Assembly (NCBI RefSeq): GCF_029855125.1
Contig: NZ_CP123229.1
Location: 1,550,001-1,614,000, forward strand
Origin: Methylocapsa sp. D3K7
GTDB lineage: Bacteria; Pseudomonadota; Alphaproteobacteria; Rhizobiales; Beijerinckiaceae
Direction: 5' to 3'
DNA: 64,000 bases
The notes under the pieces were generated by a model. That model had not been told where the DNA came from. It was given only the letters and a program-made list of their open reading frames with translations, and did no database searches. Position numbers and translations under genes: made by a program. Shown here piece by piece: positions 27,327 through 36,051 of the stretch (position 1 is its first letter; every line of letters starts with the position of its first letter).

Positions 27327-28231
27327 ACATGGCCAACCGCGCCTCGACGCGAAAAGATGTCAATGGCTGGGTCATTTTGGACAAGCCAGCTGGCATGAAC
27401 TCGACCCAGGCTGTGTCGCGTTTGAAACGGATTTTCAATGCCAAAAAGGCCGGGCATGCCGGCACGCTCGACCCTCTGGCGACAGGCATCTTGCCGGTCG
27501 CTTTTGGCGAGGCAACGAAAACCGTGCCTTTCGTGCAGGACGGGGAAAAGGCCTATCGCTTTACGGTGCGCTGGGGCGCGGAAACAGATACCGATGATTC
27601 CGATGGCCGCGTGACCGCACAATCGGATGCCCGCCCGTCTTCCAGCGATATTATCGCGCTCCTCCCGCCATTCATCGGGACGATTTTGCAATTGCCTCCC
27701 TCCTATTCGGCGATCAAGATCAATGGCGAGCGCGCCTATGATCTCGCGCGGGGCGGCGAAGCACCCGTTCTGGCTCCCCGCGCAGTGACGATTCACGCGC
27801 TCGACCTCATCGAAGCTGGACCTGACGAAGCGGTCTTTGAAGCCCGTTGCGGCAAGGGAACTTATGTTCGTGCGATCGCCCGTGATCTCGGCAGAAGCCT
27901 TGGCTGCTATGGTCACGTCAGCGCGCTGCGGCGAACGCGCGTCGGGCCATTCTATGAAAAGGATGCGGTGCCCCTGCTGGATTTAGACGACGATACCGTC
28001 AGCGCGTTGGCGTTGCGCCGCGTCGAGGCGGGACTGACCGAAGTGCCGCGCATCACGGTCGATTCCGGTACCGCCGCGCGTTTGAGGCGTGGCCAGCCGG
28101 TGTTGCTGCGCGGTCAGGATGCACCCTTTGATGGCTCCGCCTATGCCGCCTGCGGTGGCGTCGTCGTCGCCATTGGCGCGATTGAGAATGGAGAGTTGGT
28201 GCCGGGACGTGTTTTCAATCTTCCTTTTTAA
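27323..28231 (+). CDS. truB: tRNA pseudouridine(55) synthase TruB
   Basis: A 302-residue pseudouridine synthase that modifies U55 in the T-loop of tRNAs. The catalytic motif [12 protein letters not shown] places the nucleophile at Asp50; [20 protein letters not shown] and [16 protein letters not shown] are also typical. The start ATG overlaps the rbfA stop by four bases, with AAAAGG upstream. Its last 17 bases overlap the end of the convergent ccmH gene, so no terminator separates the two operons. Confidence 0.96.
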   Translation: MNMANRASTRKDVNGWVILDKPAGMNSTQAVSRLKRIFNAKKAGHAGTLDPLATGILPVAFGEATKTVPFVQDGEKAYRFTVRWGAETDTDDSDGRVTAQSDARPSSSDIIALLPPFIGTILQLPPSYSAIKINGERAYDLARGGEAPVLAPRAVTIHALDLIEAGPDEAVFEARCGKGTYVRAIARDLGRSLGCYGHVSALRRTRVGPFYEKDAVPLLDLDDDTVSALALRRVEAGLTEVPRITVDSGTAARLRRGQPVLLRGQDAPFDGSAYAACGGVVVAIGAIENGELVPGRVFNLPF

Positions 28232-28715
28232 TGGTGTTCCCGAAATCATCCTCCTCCAGCATGGCATCTAGCTTGGCACGCTCGGCTTCGGACAATGGAT
28301 TTCCCGGGACGCGATTGTTTTGCCGCTGCCGGGAAGCAAGGATGAGGCCCCCGCCTACGGCAAGCACAATGAAGGGAGCGCCCCAAAGCAGCCAGGTTTC
28401 CAGCTTGAAGGGTGGATTCAGAAGGATGAATTCGCCGTAGCGGTGAACGAGAAAAGTCCGGATTTGCTCGTCGCTATCGCCTGCTTGGAGCCGCTCCCGC
28501 ACCAGCAACCGCAAGTCGCGTGCAAGATCGGCATTTGATTCGTCGATCGACTCATTCTGACAAACCATACAGCGCAATTCAGCGGAGAGCGCCCGGGCAC
28601 GCGCCTCGAGCCTTGGATCTGTCAGCACTTCGTCTGGCTGTACGGCGCTCGCCGTAAGGGGCGTGAACAAAAACAGACAGACCGCGAGGATGGCGCGTGC
28701 AAAGGCCATTTTCAT
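28215..28715 (-). CDS. ccmH: Cytochrome c maturation thiol protein CcmH/CycL
   Basis: A 166-residue periplasmic protein with a signal peptide (about 1-24), the redox motif LRCMVCQN with Cys49 and Cys52, and a C-terminal membrane anchor near residues 107-127. CcmH reduces apocytochrome CxxCH motifs for heme ligation. Its ATG overlaps the ccmF stop (ATGA), the usual coupling in ccmFH operons. It is the last gene of the ccmIEFH block. Confidence 0.95.
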   Translation of the reverse strand: MKMAFARAILAVCLFLFTPLTASAVQPDEVLTDPRLEARARALSAELRCMVCQNESIDESNADLARDLRLLVRERLQAGDSDEQIRTFLVHRYGEFILLNPPFKLETWLLWGAPFIVLAVGGGLILASRQRQNNRVPGNPLSEAERAKLDAMLEEDDFGNTIKKED

Positions 28716-30694
28716 TCCGCCGGTTGGGGGCTTGCTGCCTGCACCTTGCGCGCCCGGCGCGCGATGCCGATCCGAAAACTGCGATCGCTTAAGGACAGGC
28801 CGCCGCCGAAGGCCATGACAAGAGCGCCGATCCAAATCAGGGCGACGAGAGGCTTCCAGAAGATTCTCGCATTGACGACGCCGTTGGGGGCGACGTCAGC
28901 GATGCTCATATAGACCTGGCCAAAGCCGAGTGTTGCTATTCCTGCCTCCGACCTCGTCATCCGGCGAGCCGGATAGAACCGCGTAGCCGGCTCGATCGTG
29001 GCGACCACCTCATCTTTGACACGGATTATTGTTCGCCCCACGAGCTCGGAATAATTGGCGCCGTTGCGCGGCACGACGCCTTCGAAGGTGAGTTCGTAAG
29101 GACCGGCGGCAATGGTTTCACCTGGCTTCAAAGCGGTGATTTTCTCGGTGCCCCAGCCGGTCGCGGCGAGGCCAAGCAGAGTGATGCCAATACCCGCATG
29201 GGCGAAAGCGGTGCCAAATGCATGGCGCGGCACGCCGCGTGCGCGCTGGCTTGCGACAGCGGGGGCAAACCCGCCGCCGAAGACCCGCCGGCCGAGATCG
29301 ACGAAAGAACCAGCGATCACATAGAGCGCAACACCCGACAGGACCACGCTAAGCGCTGGACCGCCACGCCAGGCGGCGAGGATCGCCATAAACACCAGAG
29401 CCGCCGCAAATGCCGCCGCCAGCCTTTGCGCGACGCCCGCGAGATCACCGCGCTTCCAGGGAAGCAACTGACCGAATGGCATCAGGATGAACAAAGGAAT
29501 GAACATCGGGATAAAGGTCAGATTGAAGAACGGTGCACCGACCGAGATTTTTTCCCCCGTCAAAGCTTCGAGCGCCAGCGGATACAGCGTGCCGACAAAA
29601 ACCGTGGCGCAACAGGCCGTCAATAAGAGATTGTTGAGGACGAGCGCGCCCTCCCGCGACACCGGGGCGAAAAGCCCACCTTGTTTCAGCCCTGCGGCGC
29701 GGATGGCGAAGAGCGCAAACGATCCCCCGATGAAAAGCACGAGGATCAGGAGAATGAAGACGCCCCGCGTGGGATCGCTCGCGAACGCATGGACGGACGT
29801 CAGGACGCCGGAGCGGACCAGGAATGTTCCGACCAGCGACAGCGAGAAGGCAAGAATCGCAAGAAAGATTGTCCAGATTTTCAAGGCTTCCCGCTTTTCC
29901 ATCACCGCCGTGCAATGCAACAGCGCGGTCGCCGCAAGCCAAGGCATCAGAGAGGCATTCTCGACGGGATCCCAGAACCAGAAGCCGCCCCAGCCAAGCG
30001 TGTAATAGGCCCAGTAAGATCCCATGGCGATGCCAAGCGTCAAGGATATCCAGGCGATCAAGGTCCATGGCCGCACAAACCGCGCGAACACCGCATCGAT
30101 CCGCCCTGAAATCAAAGCCGCCGCCGCGAAGGAATAGGTGATCGAAAGCCCGACATAGCCGAGATAAAGCAGCGGGGGGTGGATGGCGAGCCCTGGATCT
30201 TGCAGGAGCGGGTTCAAATCATTGCCCTCCGCCGGCGCATCGGCAAGCCGCGCGAACGGGTTCGACGTCAGGAGAATGAACAGCAGGAACGCGGCGGCGA
30301 TCCAGGATTGCACAGCCAGAACATTGGCCCGGAAGTCCTCCGGCATGGAACGCGAAAACAGGGCGACCGCCGCTGCGAACAGCGACAGAACCAGCACCCA
30401 TAGTAGCATCGAGCCTTCGTGATTGCCCCAGACGCCGGTGATTTTGTAAATGAGGGGTTTGGCGGAATGAGAATTTTCAACGACATTGACGAGCGAAAAG
30501 TCGGAGACGACATGAGCTGCGGTCAAGGCCACATAGGCGTAAGCCACAAGGCCAAATCCCATGAGCGCGACCGGTGGCGCGACCGCCATCAGCCGCCGGT
30601 CCCCCGTGGTGCTCCCCCACACCGGCAAGACAGAATTCACGAGCGCGAGCGCCAAGGCGAGGACAAGCGCATAATGGCCGGTTTCAACGATCAT
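28712..30694 (-). CDS. ccmF: Heme lyase CcmF/CycK
   Basis: A 660-residue polytopic membrane protein with the family's roughly fifteen helices. It has the WWD-type heme-handling motif WGGFWFWDPVENASLMPWL near residues 235-255 and the conserved early segment GNHEGSMLLWV. With CcmH and CcmI it attaches heme to apocytochrome c on the periplasmic side. It lies 46 bases after ccmE and overlaps ccmH by four bases. Confidence 0.96.
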   Translation of the reverse strand: MIVETGHYALVLALALALVNSVLPVWGSTTGDRRLMAVAPPVALMGFGLVAYAYVALTAAHVVSDFSLVNVVENSHSAKPLIYKITGVWGNHEGSMLLWVLVLSLFAAAVALFSRSMPEDFRANVLAVQSWIAAAFLLFILLTSNPFARLADAPAEGNDLNPLLQDPGLAIHPPLLYLGYVGLSITYSFAAAALISGRIDAVFARFVRPWTLIAWISLTLGIAMGSYWAYYTLGWGGFWFWDPVENASLMPWLAATALLHCTAVMEKREALKIWTIFLAILAFSLSLVGTFLVRSGVLTSVHAFASDPTRGVFILLILVLFIGGSFALFAIRAAGLKQGGLFAPVSREGALVLNNLLLTACCATVFVGTLYPLALEALTGEKISVGAPFFNLTFIPMFIPLFILMPFGQLLPWKRGDLAGVAQRLAAAFAAALVFMAILAAWRGGPALSVVLSGVALYVIAGSFVDLGRRVFGGGFAPAVASQRARGVPRHAFGTAFAHAGIGITLLGLAATGWGTEKITALKPGETIAAGPYELTFEGVVPRNGANYSELVGRTIIRVKDEVVATIEPATRFYPARRMTRSEAGIATLGFGQVYMSIADVAPNGVVNARIFWKPLVALIWIGALVMAFGGGLSLSDRSFRIGIARRARKVQAASPQPAE

Positions 30695-30740
30695 GCGCGC
30701 CGCTCTCCTAGACTTTCGGCCCTGCTTCCCACCACTGTCC

Positions 30741-31193
30741 TCACTTGCTTGCCGCGTCCGCGCCTTCGCGCCAAACTCCCTGCTTCTTCAGGGCGTCCGC
30801 GACTTCGCGCGGCATGTAGCGTTCGTCATGCTTGGCGAGAATGCTATCGGCATGAAAGACTTTGTCCTGGCCAAGCGTGCCCTCCGCGACAACGCCTTGG
30901 CCCTCCCGGAAGAGATCGGGCAGCAGCCCGGTGTATGTCACTTCGACCTCTTGTTTGGTATCGGTCACGGCGAAGCGCACCGTGTTTTCGCCCTCGCGCA
31001 CAAGCGAGCCCTGCTTGACGAGCCCGCCGATGCGTAGCCTCTGTCCCTCATGGGGTGCCTTTTGTGCAAGCTCGCTTGGCCCATAAAAAAAAACGATATT
31101 GTCGCGCAACGCCACAAGGACTAGCCCCAAAGCGAGGCACAGAACGGCCAACGCGGAGGAGATCAAAACGAGGCGGCGTTTCTTGCGCGTCAT
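30741..31193 (-). CDS. ccmE: Heme chaperone CcmE/CycJ
   Basis: A 150-residue protein with one N-terminal membrane anchor (about 9-29) and a periplasmic OB-fold domain. The heme-binding His is His122 in LAKHDERYMP, the covalent attachment site in the family. It receives heme from CcmC and passes it to CcmF. A GTG three bases upstream of the ATG at 31193 is an alternative start. Six bases separate it from the ccmI stop. Confidence 0.95.
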   Translation of the reverse strand: MTRKKRRLVLISSALAVLCLALGLVLVALRDNIVFFYGPSELAQKAPHEGQRLRIGGLVKQGSLVREGENTVRFAVTDTKQEVEVTYTGLLPDLFREGQGVVAEGTLGQDKVFHADSILAKHDERYMPREVADALKKQGVWREGADAASK

Positions 31194-31199
31194 CACCGA

Positions 31200-32300
31200 C
31201 TAACCTTCTAGACCGAGTTCGCGGGCAAGCGCGTCGATGCGGGCGATCGCATTAGGATCGTCCGCAAGATTGCGTTTTGCGTCGACGAGCGCCGCACGAG
31301 CCTTCCCGGATTCATGCAAAACCGTATAGGAGCGGACGAGACGAAGCCAGCCTTCAAGATCCTGCCCATTTTGAGCCAGACGGGCCGCGAGTCCCTCGAC
31401 CATATTGCGAATGGCGCCCATCCTGGCATCCGCCGGCATGGCCTCTATTTTGGCTGCCATAGGGCCTTGCGGCGCTCCAGAATTGACGTCAAGACTTGCG
31501 ATCCGTTTGCGCAGCGCTTGCGCCCAAGCCGCGTCGCGCGGCGCTTCGGCGGCGAGCTTTCCCCAGATTTCCTTTGCCCGGGCGATGTCGCCCTCCTGCT
31601 CGGCTGCAAGTCCAAGAAAAAAGCGAGGCTTGGGAGCTGAAGGGTCCGCCGCCGCAGCCGTTTCGAAGACGTGTTTGGCATCCGCTGTCACAACGCCGCG
31701 AGTGGCGGCCACCAGGGTTTCGCCGTAGAGCGCCTGCCGTTCCGCGGTTGGCCCCAACAGGCGCAACGCCGCGCTCGCCGCTTGGACGGCATCATTGACG
31801 CGGCCAGTTTGCAGATAAACTGGCACCAAAACTTCATAGCCACGTCCATCATCAGGGTGTTGAATAAGGTGTGCCTCAATCTTGGCGATCGCGGCCGCCA
31901 AATCCATGCGTGCTGGGGCAGTTTCAAGGCGAGCCACAAGCGGCGCATCGGGCAGCTCGGGATGTCCGATCGCCGCATAAAGGGAAATCGAGACGGCCGG
32001 CACCAGAAACAAGACAGCCAGCGAGGCCAGCCCGGCTCGCCGTGGCGATGTTGCTGATGCCGATTCGACTGGGGTTTCCGCCGCTGCCATCAGGCGCCGC
32101 GCGGCTTCAACTTTGGCCCCCTCGGCGTCTTCCAGCGCAACCAGATTTTGCGCCTCATCACGCTCGATTTCCGCGAGTTGGGCCTTGTAAAGTGCGATAT
32201 CCGTTTCCCGCCGCCCAACACCGCGCGGCGGTTTGGCCAGCGGCCAGAGAACGCTAACGACCGCGGCGGCGGTCAAACCGGCGAAAAGTAACCACAACAT
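31200..32300 (-). CDS. ccmI: Cytochrome c biogenesis protein CcmI/CycH
   Basis: A 366-residue protein with two membrane segments (about 1-18 and 92-112) and a cytoplasmic leucine-zipper-like loop between them, then periplasmic TPR-like repeats (GYEVLVPVYLQTGRVNDAVQA, RFFLGLAAEQEGDIARAKEIWG). CcmI is the chaperone that delivers apocytochromes to CcmFH. It is the first gene of the ccmIEFH block and follows the FeuQ-like kinase gene by 62 bases, so the two sets may be co-transcribed. Confidence 0.92.
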   Translation of the reverse strand: MLWLLFAGLTAAAVVSVLWPLAKPPRGVGRRETDIALYKAQLAEIERDEAQNLVALEDAEGAKVEAARRLMAAAETPVESASATSPRRAGLASLAVLFLVPAVSISLYAAIGHPELPDAPLVARLETAPARMDLAAAIAKIEAHLIQHPDDGRGYEVLVPVYLQTGRVNDAVQAASAALRLLGPTAERQALYGETLVAATRGVVTADAKHVFETAAAADPSAPKPRFFLGLAAEQEGDIARAKEIWGKLAAEAPRDAAWAQALRKRIASLDVNSGAPQGPMAAKIEAMPADARMGAIRNMVEGLAARLAQNGQDLEGWLRLVRSYTVLHESGKARAALVDAKRNLADDPNAIARIDALARELGLEG

Positions 32301-32362
32301 GGAGCCTTAATAGTCATTGCCAAGGCGCTTGCAAGGCTCATCGGAAACAAATGTCGGAGGGT

Positions 32363-33805
32363 TCACGCCGCCGGAAGCCTGAGATTCGCCCGCAAGCCTC
32401 CCTCGGGGCTATCTTCGAGGGTCAAGACCCCGCCATAGAGGGATGCCAGATCGGCAACAATGGAGAGTCCAAGGCCCGAACCGGGTTTGGTTTCGTCAAG
32501 ACGCCGCCCGCGTGAAAGTGCGGCTTGGCGCTGACTGGCGGCAAGTCCAGGCCCGTCATCATCGATCATCACGCGAAAAAAGCGGCGCTCCGCGAGAGTC
32601 CCCCACGGCTCCGTTTCTATTTTGATCGTAACCTTTTGATGCGCCCATTTGCCGGCATTATCGACGAGATTTCCAACCATCTCCTCAAAATCCTGGCGTT
32701 CGCCCGGGAACCGGATTGCCTCCATCGCCGTGGTGAGCGAGAATTCAACCGCTCGCTCGGCATAGATTTTTTCGAATGTGCGGACCAGGGCCTCGGTCGC
32801 TGGGGCAACCTCGGTAACGCCGCCAAGCGCTCTTGCGCGGACCGCGACCCGCGCCCGGTTCAAGTAATAGGACAGCTGATCGCGCATGACCGCCGCCTGC
32901 TCCTCAACCTTCGCCGCGAGCGGGCTGGAATCAACCGCCGCTTCGTTGATGATGACGCTGAGCGGCGTCTTCAGCGCATGAGCAAGATTGCCCACTTGAG
33001 TACGGGCGCGCTCCACGACGTCGCGATTGGCGCCGATCAGCAGGTTGAGTTCACTGGCGAGCGGCGCCAGATCTTGGGGAAAATCGCCTTCGATTTTTTC
33101 GGCCTCCCCGCGTCTGATCGCGGCGACTCCTTCCTGCAATTGCCAAAGTGGTTTCAAGCCATAGCGAAGCTGGGCCGCCGACGAAAGAATAAGAGCCAGC
33201 GCAAGCACGGCAAAGGTTACCACAAGGTCAAATTGGAAGCGCGAGATTTGCCGGTCGATATCTTCGGGCGTCGCGGCGACTTGAACCAGATAAATGCCCT
33301 GATCGCCCGTGTCGATGACCCGTTCGGCCATGCGCAAAATCCTGTCGTCGGGCCCTTTTGCGTAGCCCCGGCGTGCCCCCCCGGCACCGGCCGCGATACC
33401 AAAATCGGACAGGCGGGGCAGCTTTGCCGCAAACAGCGAGCGCGAGCTCCGGATCTCGGGCTTAGGCGCGTCCAGCCTGGTGATCTGCCAATACCAGCCA
33501 GACAGAGGAAATTCGAATTGCGGTTCGCCGAGCTGGGCCGGCGCGGCGTGGCTTTCTTCTCCCGATGACGCGATATCGGCAATGAGCTCATGCAGATACA
33601 CGCCGAGCCGGTCATCGAAATTATCGACAGCGGTACGCCGGTAGATTGTCGAGAGAACCAGACCCGCGACAAGCAAAATCCCAAAGCTCAGCAATGCGGC
33701 GGAAAGGAACAGCCGCCGCGCGATCGAACGGGGTCTTTGCTTTATAGATGTGCTGTCTGGCCGCGCCACAGCCGAGCGACTCGCTTCCTGTTCATGGTTT
33801 GCCAT
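32363..33805 (-). CDS. FeuQ/PhoQ-like sensor histidine kinase
   Basis: A 480-residue membrane kinase with transmembrane helices at about 33-54 and 193-213 flanking a periplasmic sensor domain of roughly 135 residues, then a HAMP-like linker, a DHp domain with the phosphoacceptor His276 in NLAHALKTPLSVI, and a HATPase domain (NLVDNAGKWA, DDGPGL, GSGLGLSIV). The NLAHALKTPL form is typical of the PhoQ/FeuQ group. In rhizobia feuPQ sits beside the cycHJKL genes and controls cyclic glucan export and osmotic or iron-related responses; the targets here are unknown. The ATG at 33805 follows a possible TTG at 33808. Confidence 0.88.
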   Translation of the reverse strand: MANHEQEASRSAVARPDSTSIKQRPRSIARRLFLSAALLSFGILLVAGLVLSTIYRRTAVDNFDDRLGVYLHELIADIASSGEESHAAPAQLGEPQFEFPLSGWYWQITRLDAPKPEIRSSRSLFAAKLPRLSDFGIAAGAGGARRGYAKGPDDRILRMAERVIDTGDQGIYLVQVAATPEDIDRQISRFQFDLVVTFAVLALALILSSAAQLRYGLKPLWQLQEGVAAIRRGEAEKIEGDFPQDLAPLASELNLLIGANRDVVERARTQVGNLAHALKTPLSVIINEAAVDSSPLAAKVEEQAAVMRDQLSYYLNRARVAVRARALGGVTEVAPATEALVRTFEKIYAERAVEFSLTTAMEAIRFPGERQDFEEMVGNLVDNAGKWAHQKVTIKIETEPWGTLAERRFFRVMIDDDGPGLAASQRQAALSRGRRLDETKPGSGLGLSIVADLASLYGGVLTLEDSPEGGLRANLRLPAA

Positions 33806-33850
33806 CAAACGCCGCCAGCAAAAGACCCGCCAGGCGTGAACGCGCGGGGA

Positions 33851-34567
33851 TCACTTGAGCGCCGGGGGTTCCGCCGCGCGCGGATTTCCTTCCTCGGTTC
33901 CGGGCGCCGCCAAAATATAGCCGAGCCCCCGCACGGTTTGGATAATTTCGATACCGAGCTTCTTGCGCAAGCGCCCAATGAAAACTTCGATTGTATTGGA
34001 ATCACGGTCGAAATCTTGATCGTAGAGATGCGCGACGATTTCCCCGCGAGAGACGACTTTTCCAGCATGATGCATCAAATAAGATAGAAGCCGGTACTCA
34101 TGTGAGGTTAACTTAACGGGGACACCATCGACTGTTACCCGGCCTGCGCGGGCATCGAGCAGCACCGGACCGCACCGGAATTCACTGGTCGCCTGGCCAG
34201 CGGAGCGCCGGAGAAGGGCACGCAGTCTGGCAAGAATCTCCTCGATATGAAAGGGTTTGGCGACATAATCGTCGGCGCCCGCGTCAAAACCTTGAACCTT
34301 GTCGCTCCAACGGTCGCGCGCCGTCAAAATCAGGACAGGCATGAGGCGCCCCGCCCGCCGCCACTCCGTGAGTACGGAAACGCCGTCCTTTTTCGGCAAC
34401 CCCAAATCCAGAATGACGGCATCGTAAGGTTCGGTATCTCCTAAAAACCAGCCTTCCTCGCCATCGAACGCCTTGTCCACGGCATAGCCTGCTTGGGACA
34501 GCGCCGCGACAATCTGACGATTCAGGTCCTTATCATCCTCGACGACGAGCAGCCGCACCGTTTTCAT
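33851..34567 (-). CDS. FeuP/PhoP-like response regulator
   Basis: A 238-residue OmpR/PhoP-family regulator. The receiver has acidic residues 10-12, phosphoacceptor Asp54 (VILDLGLP) and Lys104 (VAKPF). The winged-helix DNA-binding domain occupies about 130-225 (LTSHEYRLLSYLMHH, RDSNTIEVFIGRLRKKLG). It closely resembles rhizobial FeuP in the segment EEGWFLGDTEPYDAVILDLG. It precedes its cognate kinase by 45 bases, and a small PepSY gene precedes it by 44 bases on the same strand. Confidence 0.92.
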   Translation of the reverse strand: MKTVRLLVVEDDKDLNRQIVAALSQAGYAVDKAFDGEEGWFLGDTEPYDAVILDLGLPKKDGVSVLTEWRRAGRLMPVLILTARDRWSDKVQGFDAGADDYVAKPFHIEEILARLRALLRRSAGQATSEFRCGPVLLDARAGRVTVDGVPVKLTSHEYRLLSYLMHHAGKVVSRGEIVAHLYDQDFDRDSNTIEVFIGRLRKKLGIEIIQTVRGLGYILAAPGTEEGNPRAAEPPALK

Positions 34568-34611
34568 TCCTTATTGGACGGAACCTACTCATCAAGCACC
34601 ACCGCCGCTTT

Positions 34612-34944
34612 TCATTCATTTTTCGAATCGATCGCCTGTCCTGTCTTGGCGTCGATAAAAACCCGAATGACGCGGCCATCACGGCGCAAGAGGCTGAGCT
34701 CATAGACAAGCTCATCGCTCCGGCGGCACAGCTTGACCCCGAGCGCCTCCGCTTGCAACCGGCCCGCCGCGTTCCGCATGGCATGAAAAGGCTCGAACAG
34801 GCCATGCATGAGAATTTTGTCTCTTGTCTCAGCGGCGGAAAAACAGGCGTGTTCGGGTTCGGTTCGCGCGGCGGCGCCCAGGCCAAGGTAGACCGCGACA
34901 GCGGCCACGAAGAAAAAAATCATGCCCGAAACTGGCTTGCTCAC
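34612..34944 (-). CDS. Small exported PepSY-domain protein
   Basis: A 110-residue protein with an N-terminal hydrophobic export segment (about 7-26) and a periplasmic PepSY-like domain ending in RRDGRVIRVFIDAKTGQAIDSK. PepSY proteins are known as protease propeptide-type inhibitors or as accessory parts of two-component systems. Here it is upstream of a FeuP/FeuQ-like pair and divergent from a trypsin-like protease, so either role is possible; this is inference. The GTG at 34944 gives the longest form. An ATG at 34923 would leave a more realistic spacer to the divergent gene. Confidence 0.7.
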   Translation of the reverse strand: MSKPVSGMIFFFVAAVAVYLGLGAAARTEPEHACFSAAETRDKILMHGLFEPFHAMRNAAGRLQAEALGVKLCRRSDELVYELSLLRRDGRVIRVFIDAKTGQAIDSKNE

Positions 34945-34956
34945 AATGAATGGTCC

Positions 34957-35961
34957 ATGAATATTATGGCGATGCAGAATTTTTTTCGAATCACTCCCCT
35001 TTGGAAGGCGTTAGTGGCAGCCCGACGGATGAGTCTTGGTGCGGTCTTGGCTAGCCTGTTAGCTCTATTTTTGCCGATGCCCGCCTCTGCTTTGGTCGGC
35101 CCCACCCAGCTGGCGCCTGAATTCAAGCCTTATGTCGTTATGATCTTGGACAACGGCAGCGGCGAAGGCGCCAGCTATTGCAGCGCCAGCGTCATCGCTC
35201 AAGACGTCGTCCTGACCGCCGCGCATTGCGTGTCCACTCCTTCCGCCACGCAGGTGTTTTTTCTAGGCGGCGAAGGCAAGCTGATTTTTCTTGTTGCTGC
35301 TTGGATCATTTGGACTCTGGCCTCGGTTCTGCTCATCCCCCTGGCGATCCATTTTGGCCGGATACGCCCGCACACCAGCTTCCAAGCAGGCCTGAGCTTG
35401 ATCATTTTTGGGACCGCCATAGCCTATTATCTTTGGCCGGGCGTTGCCGAGCGATTGGTGTTTTCCGACGTCGCCTCGATTGCCATCAACCCAGGGTACC
35501 GGCCGAACACCGGGCAGGATACGGCTTCCATAGATCTTGCCCTTATGCGCCTCGCAAAGCCCCTTCCTTCTTCCTTCAAACCCGTGGAAATTTTGCGCAA
35601 TTTCTCCGTCGTGACAGGGCAGCGATTGCAGATTGTGGGATTCGGTCACGCGGATGAAGAAGAACGCGGCACGTCGGGCATTTTGCGGACCGCTGTCCTG
35701 GCCGCCAACGGACCCAAATCACCGGTTCTTGTCCATTTGACAGATCCAGATGGCAACCGGCTTGGCGGCTGTACAGGCGATTCCGGCGCCCCCGTTTTTG
35801 CGGTCGGCCGGCCCGCCCTGGTGGCCGTGGCAATCAGGGCCAAGGGCGAAGATGGTTATGCTTGCGGGGCCGAAACCGAGGCGGTTCTCACTGGCCCTCA
35901 GCTGCCTTGGATTCGCGAAATCCTTGACGCATGGTCAGGGGCAAAAAATCTGACACTCTAA
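34957..35961 (+). CDS. Trypsin-like serine protease with inserted two-helix membrane hairpin
   Basis: A chymotrypsin-fold (S1) protease, 334 residues from this start. Signal-like segment about 25-45 ending ASA; catalytic triad His90 (LTAAHC), Asp193 (SIDLALMRL) and Ser276 (GCTGDSGAP); paired cysteines 75/91 and 272/303. Between His and Asp, at residues 108-164, lies an insertion with two hydrophobic helices (109-131 and 144-162) joined by a short basic loop. An even number of helices leaves both halves of the active site periplasmic. The rest of the domain looks intact. Starts at 34966, 34972 or 35029 are also possible, and the divergent PepSY gene begins 12 bases away, so the true start is uncertain. 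Confidence 0.85.
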   Translation: MNIMAMQNFFRITPLWKALVAARRMSLGAVLASLLALFLPMPASALVGPTQLAPEFKPYVVMILDNGSGEGASYCSASVIAQDVVLTAAHCVSTPSATQVFFLGGEGKLIFLVAAWIIWTLASVLLIPLAIHFGRIRPHTSFQAGLSLIIFGTAIAYYLWPGVAERLVFSDVASIAINPGYRPNTGQDTASIDLALMRLAKPLPSSFKPVEILRNFSVVTGQRLQIVGFGHADEEERGTSGILRTAVLAANGPKSPVLVHLTDPDGNRLGGCTGDSGAPVFAVGRPALVAVAIRAKGEDGYACGAETEAVLTGPQLPWIREILDAWSGAKNLTL

Positions 35962-36051
35962 TTCGCGAAAGATGCGTCCCCGATTCAGGGGTTGCCGATG
36001 CTGCGCCGCAGCTCTAAGTTTACCGCGGCGCAATATTTATGGAGGTGTGAT

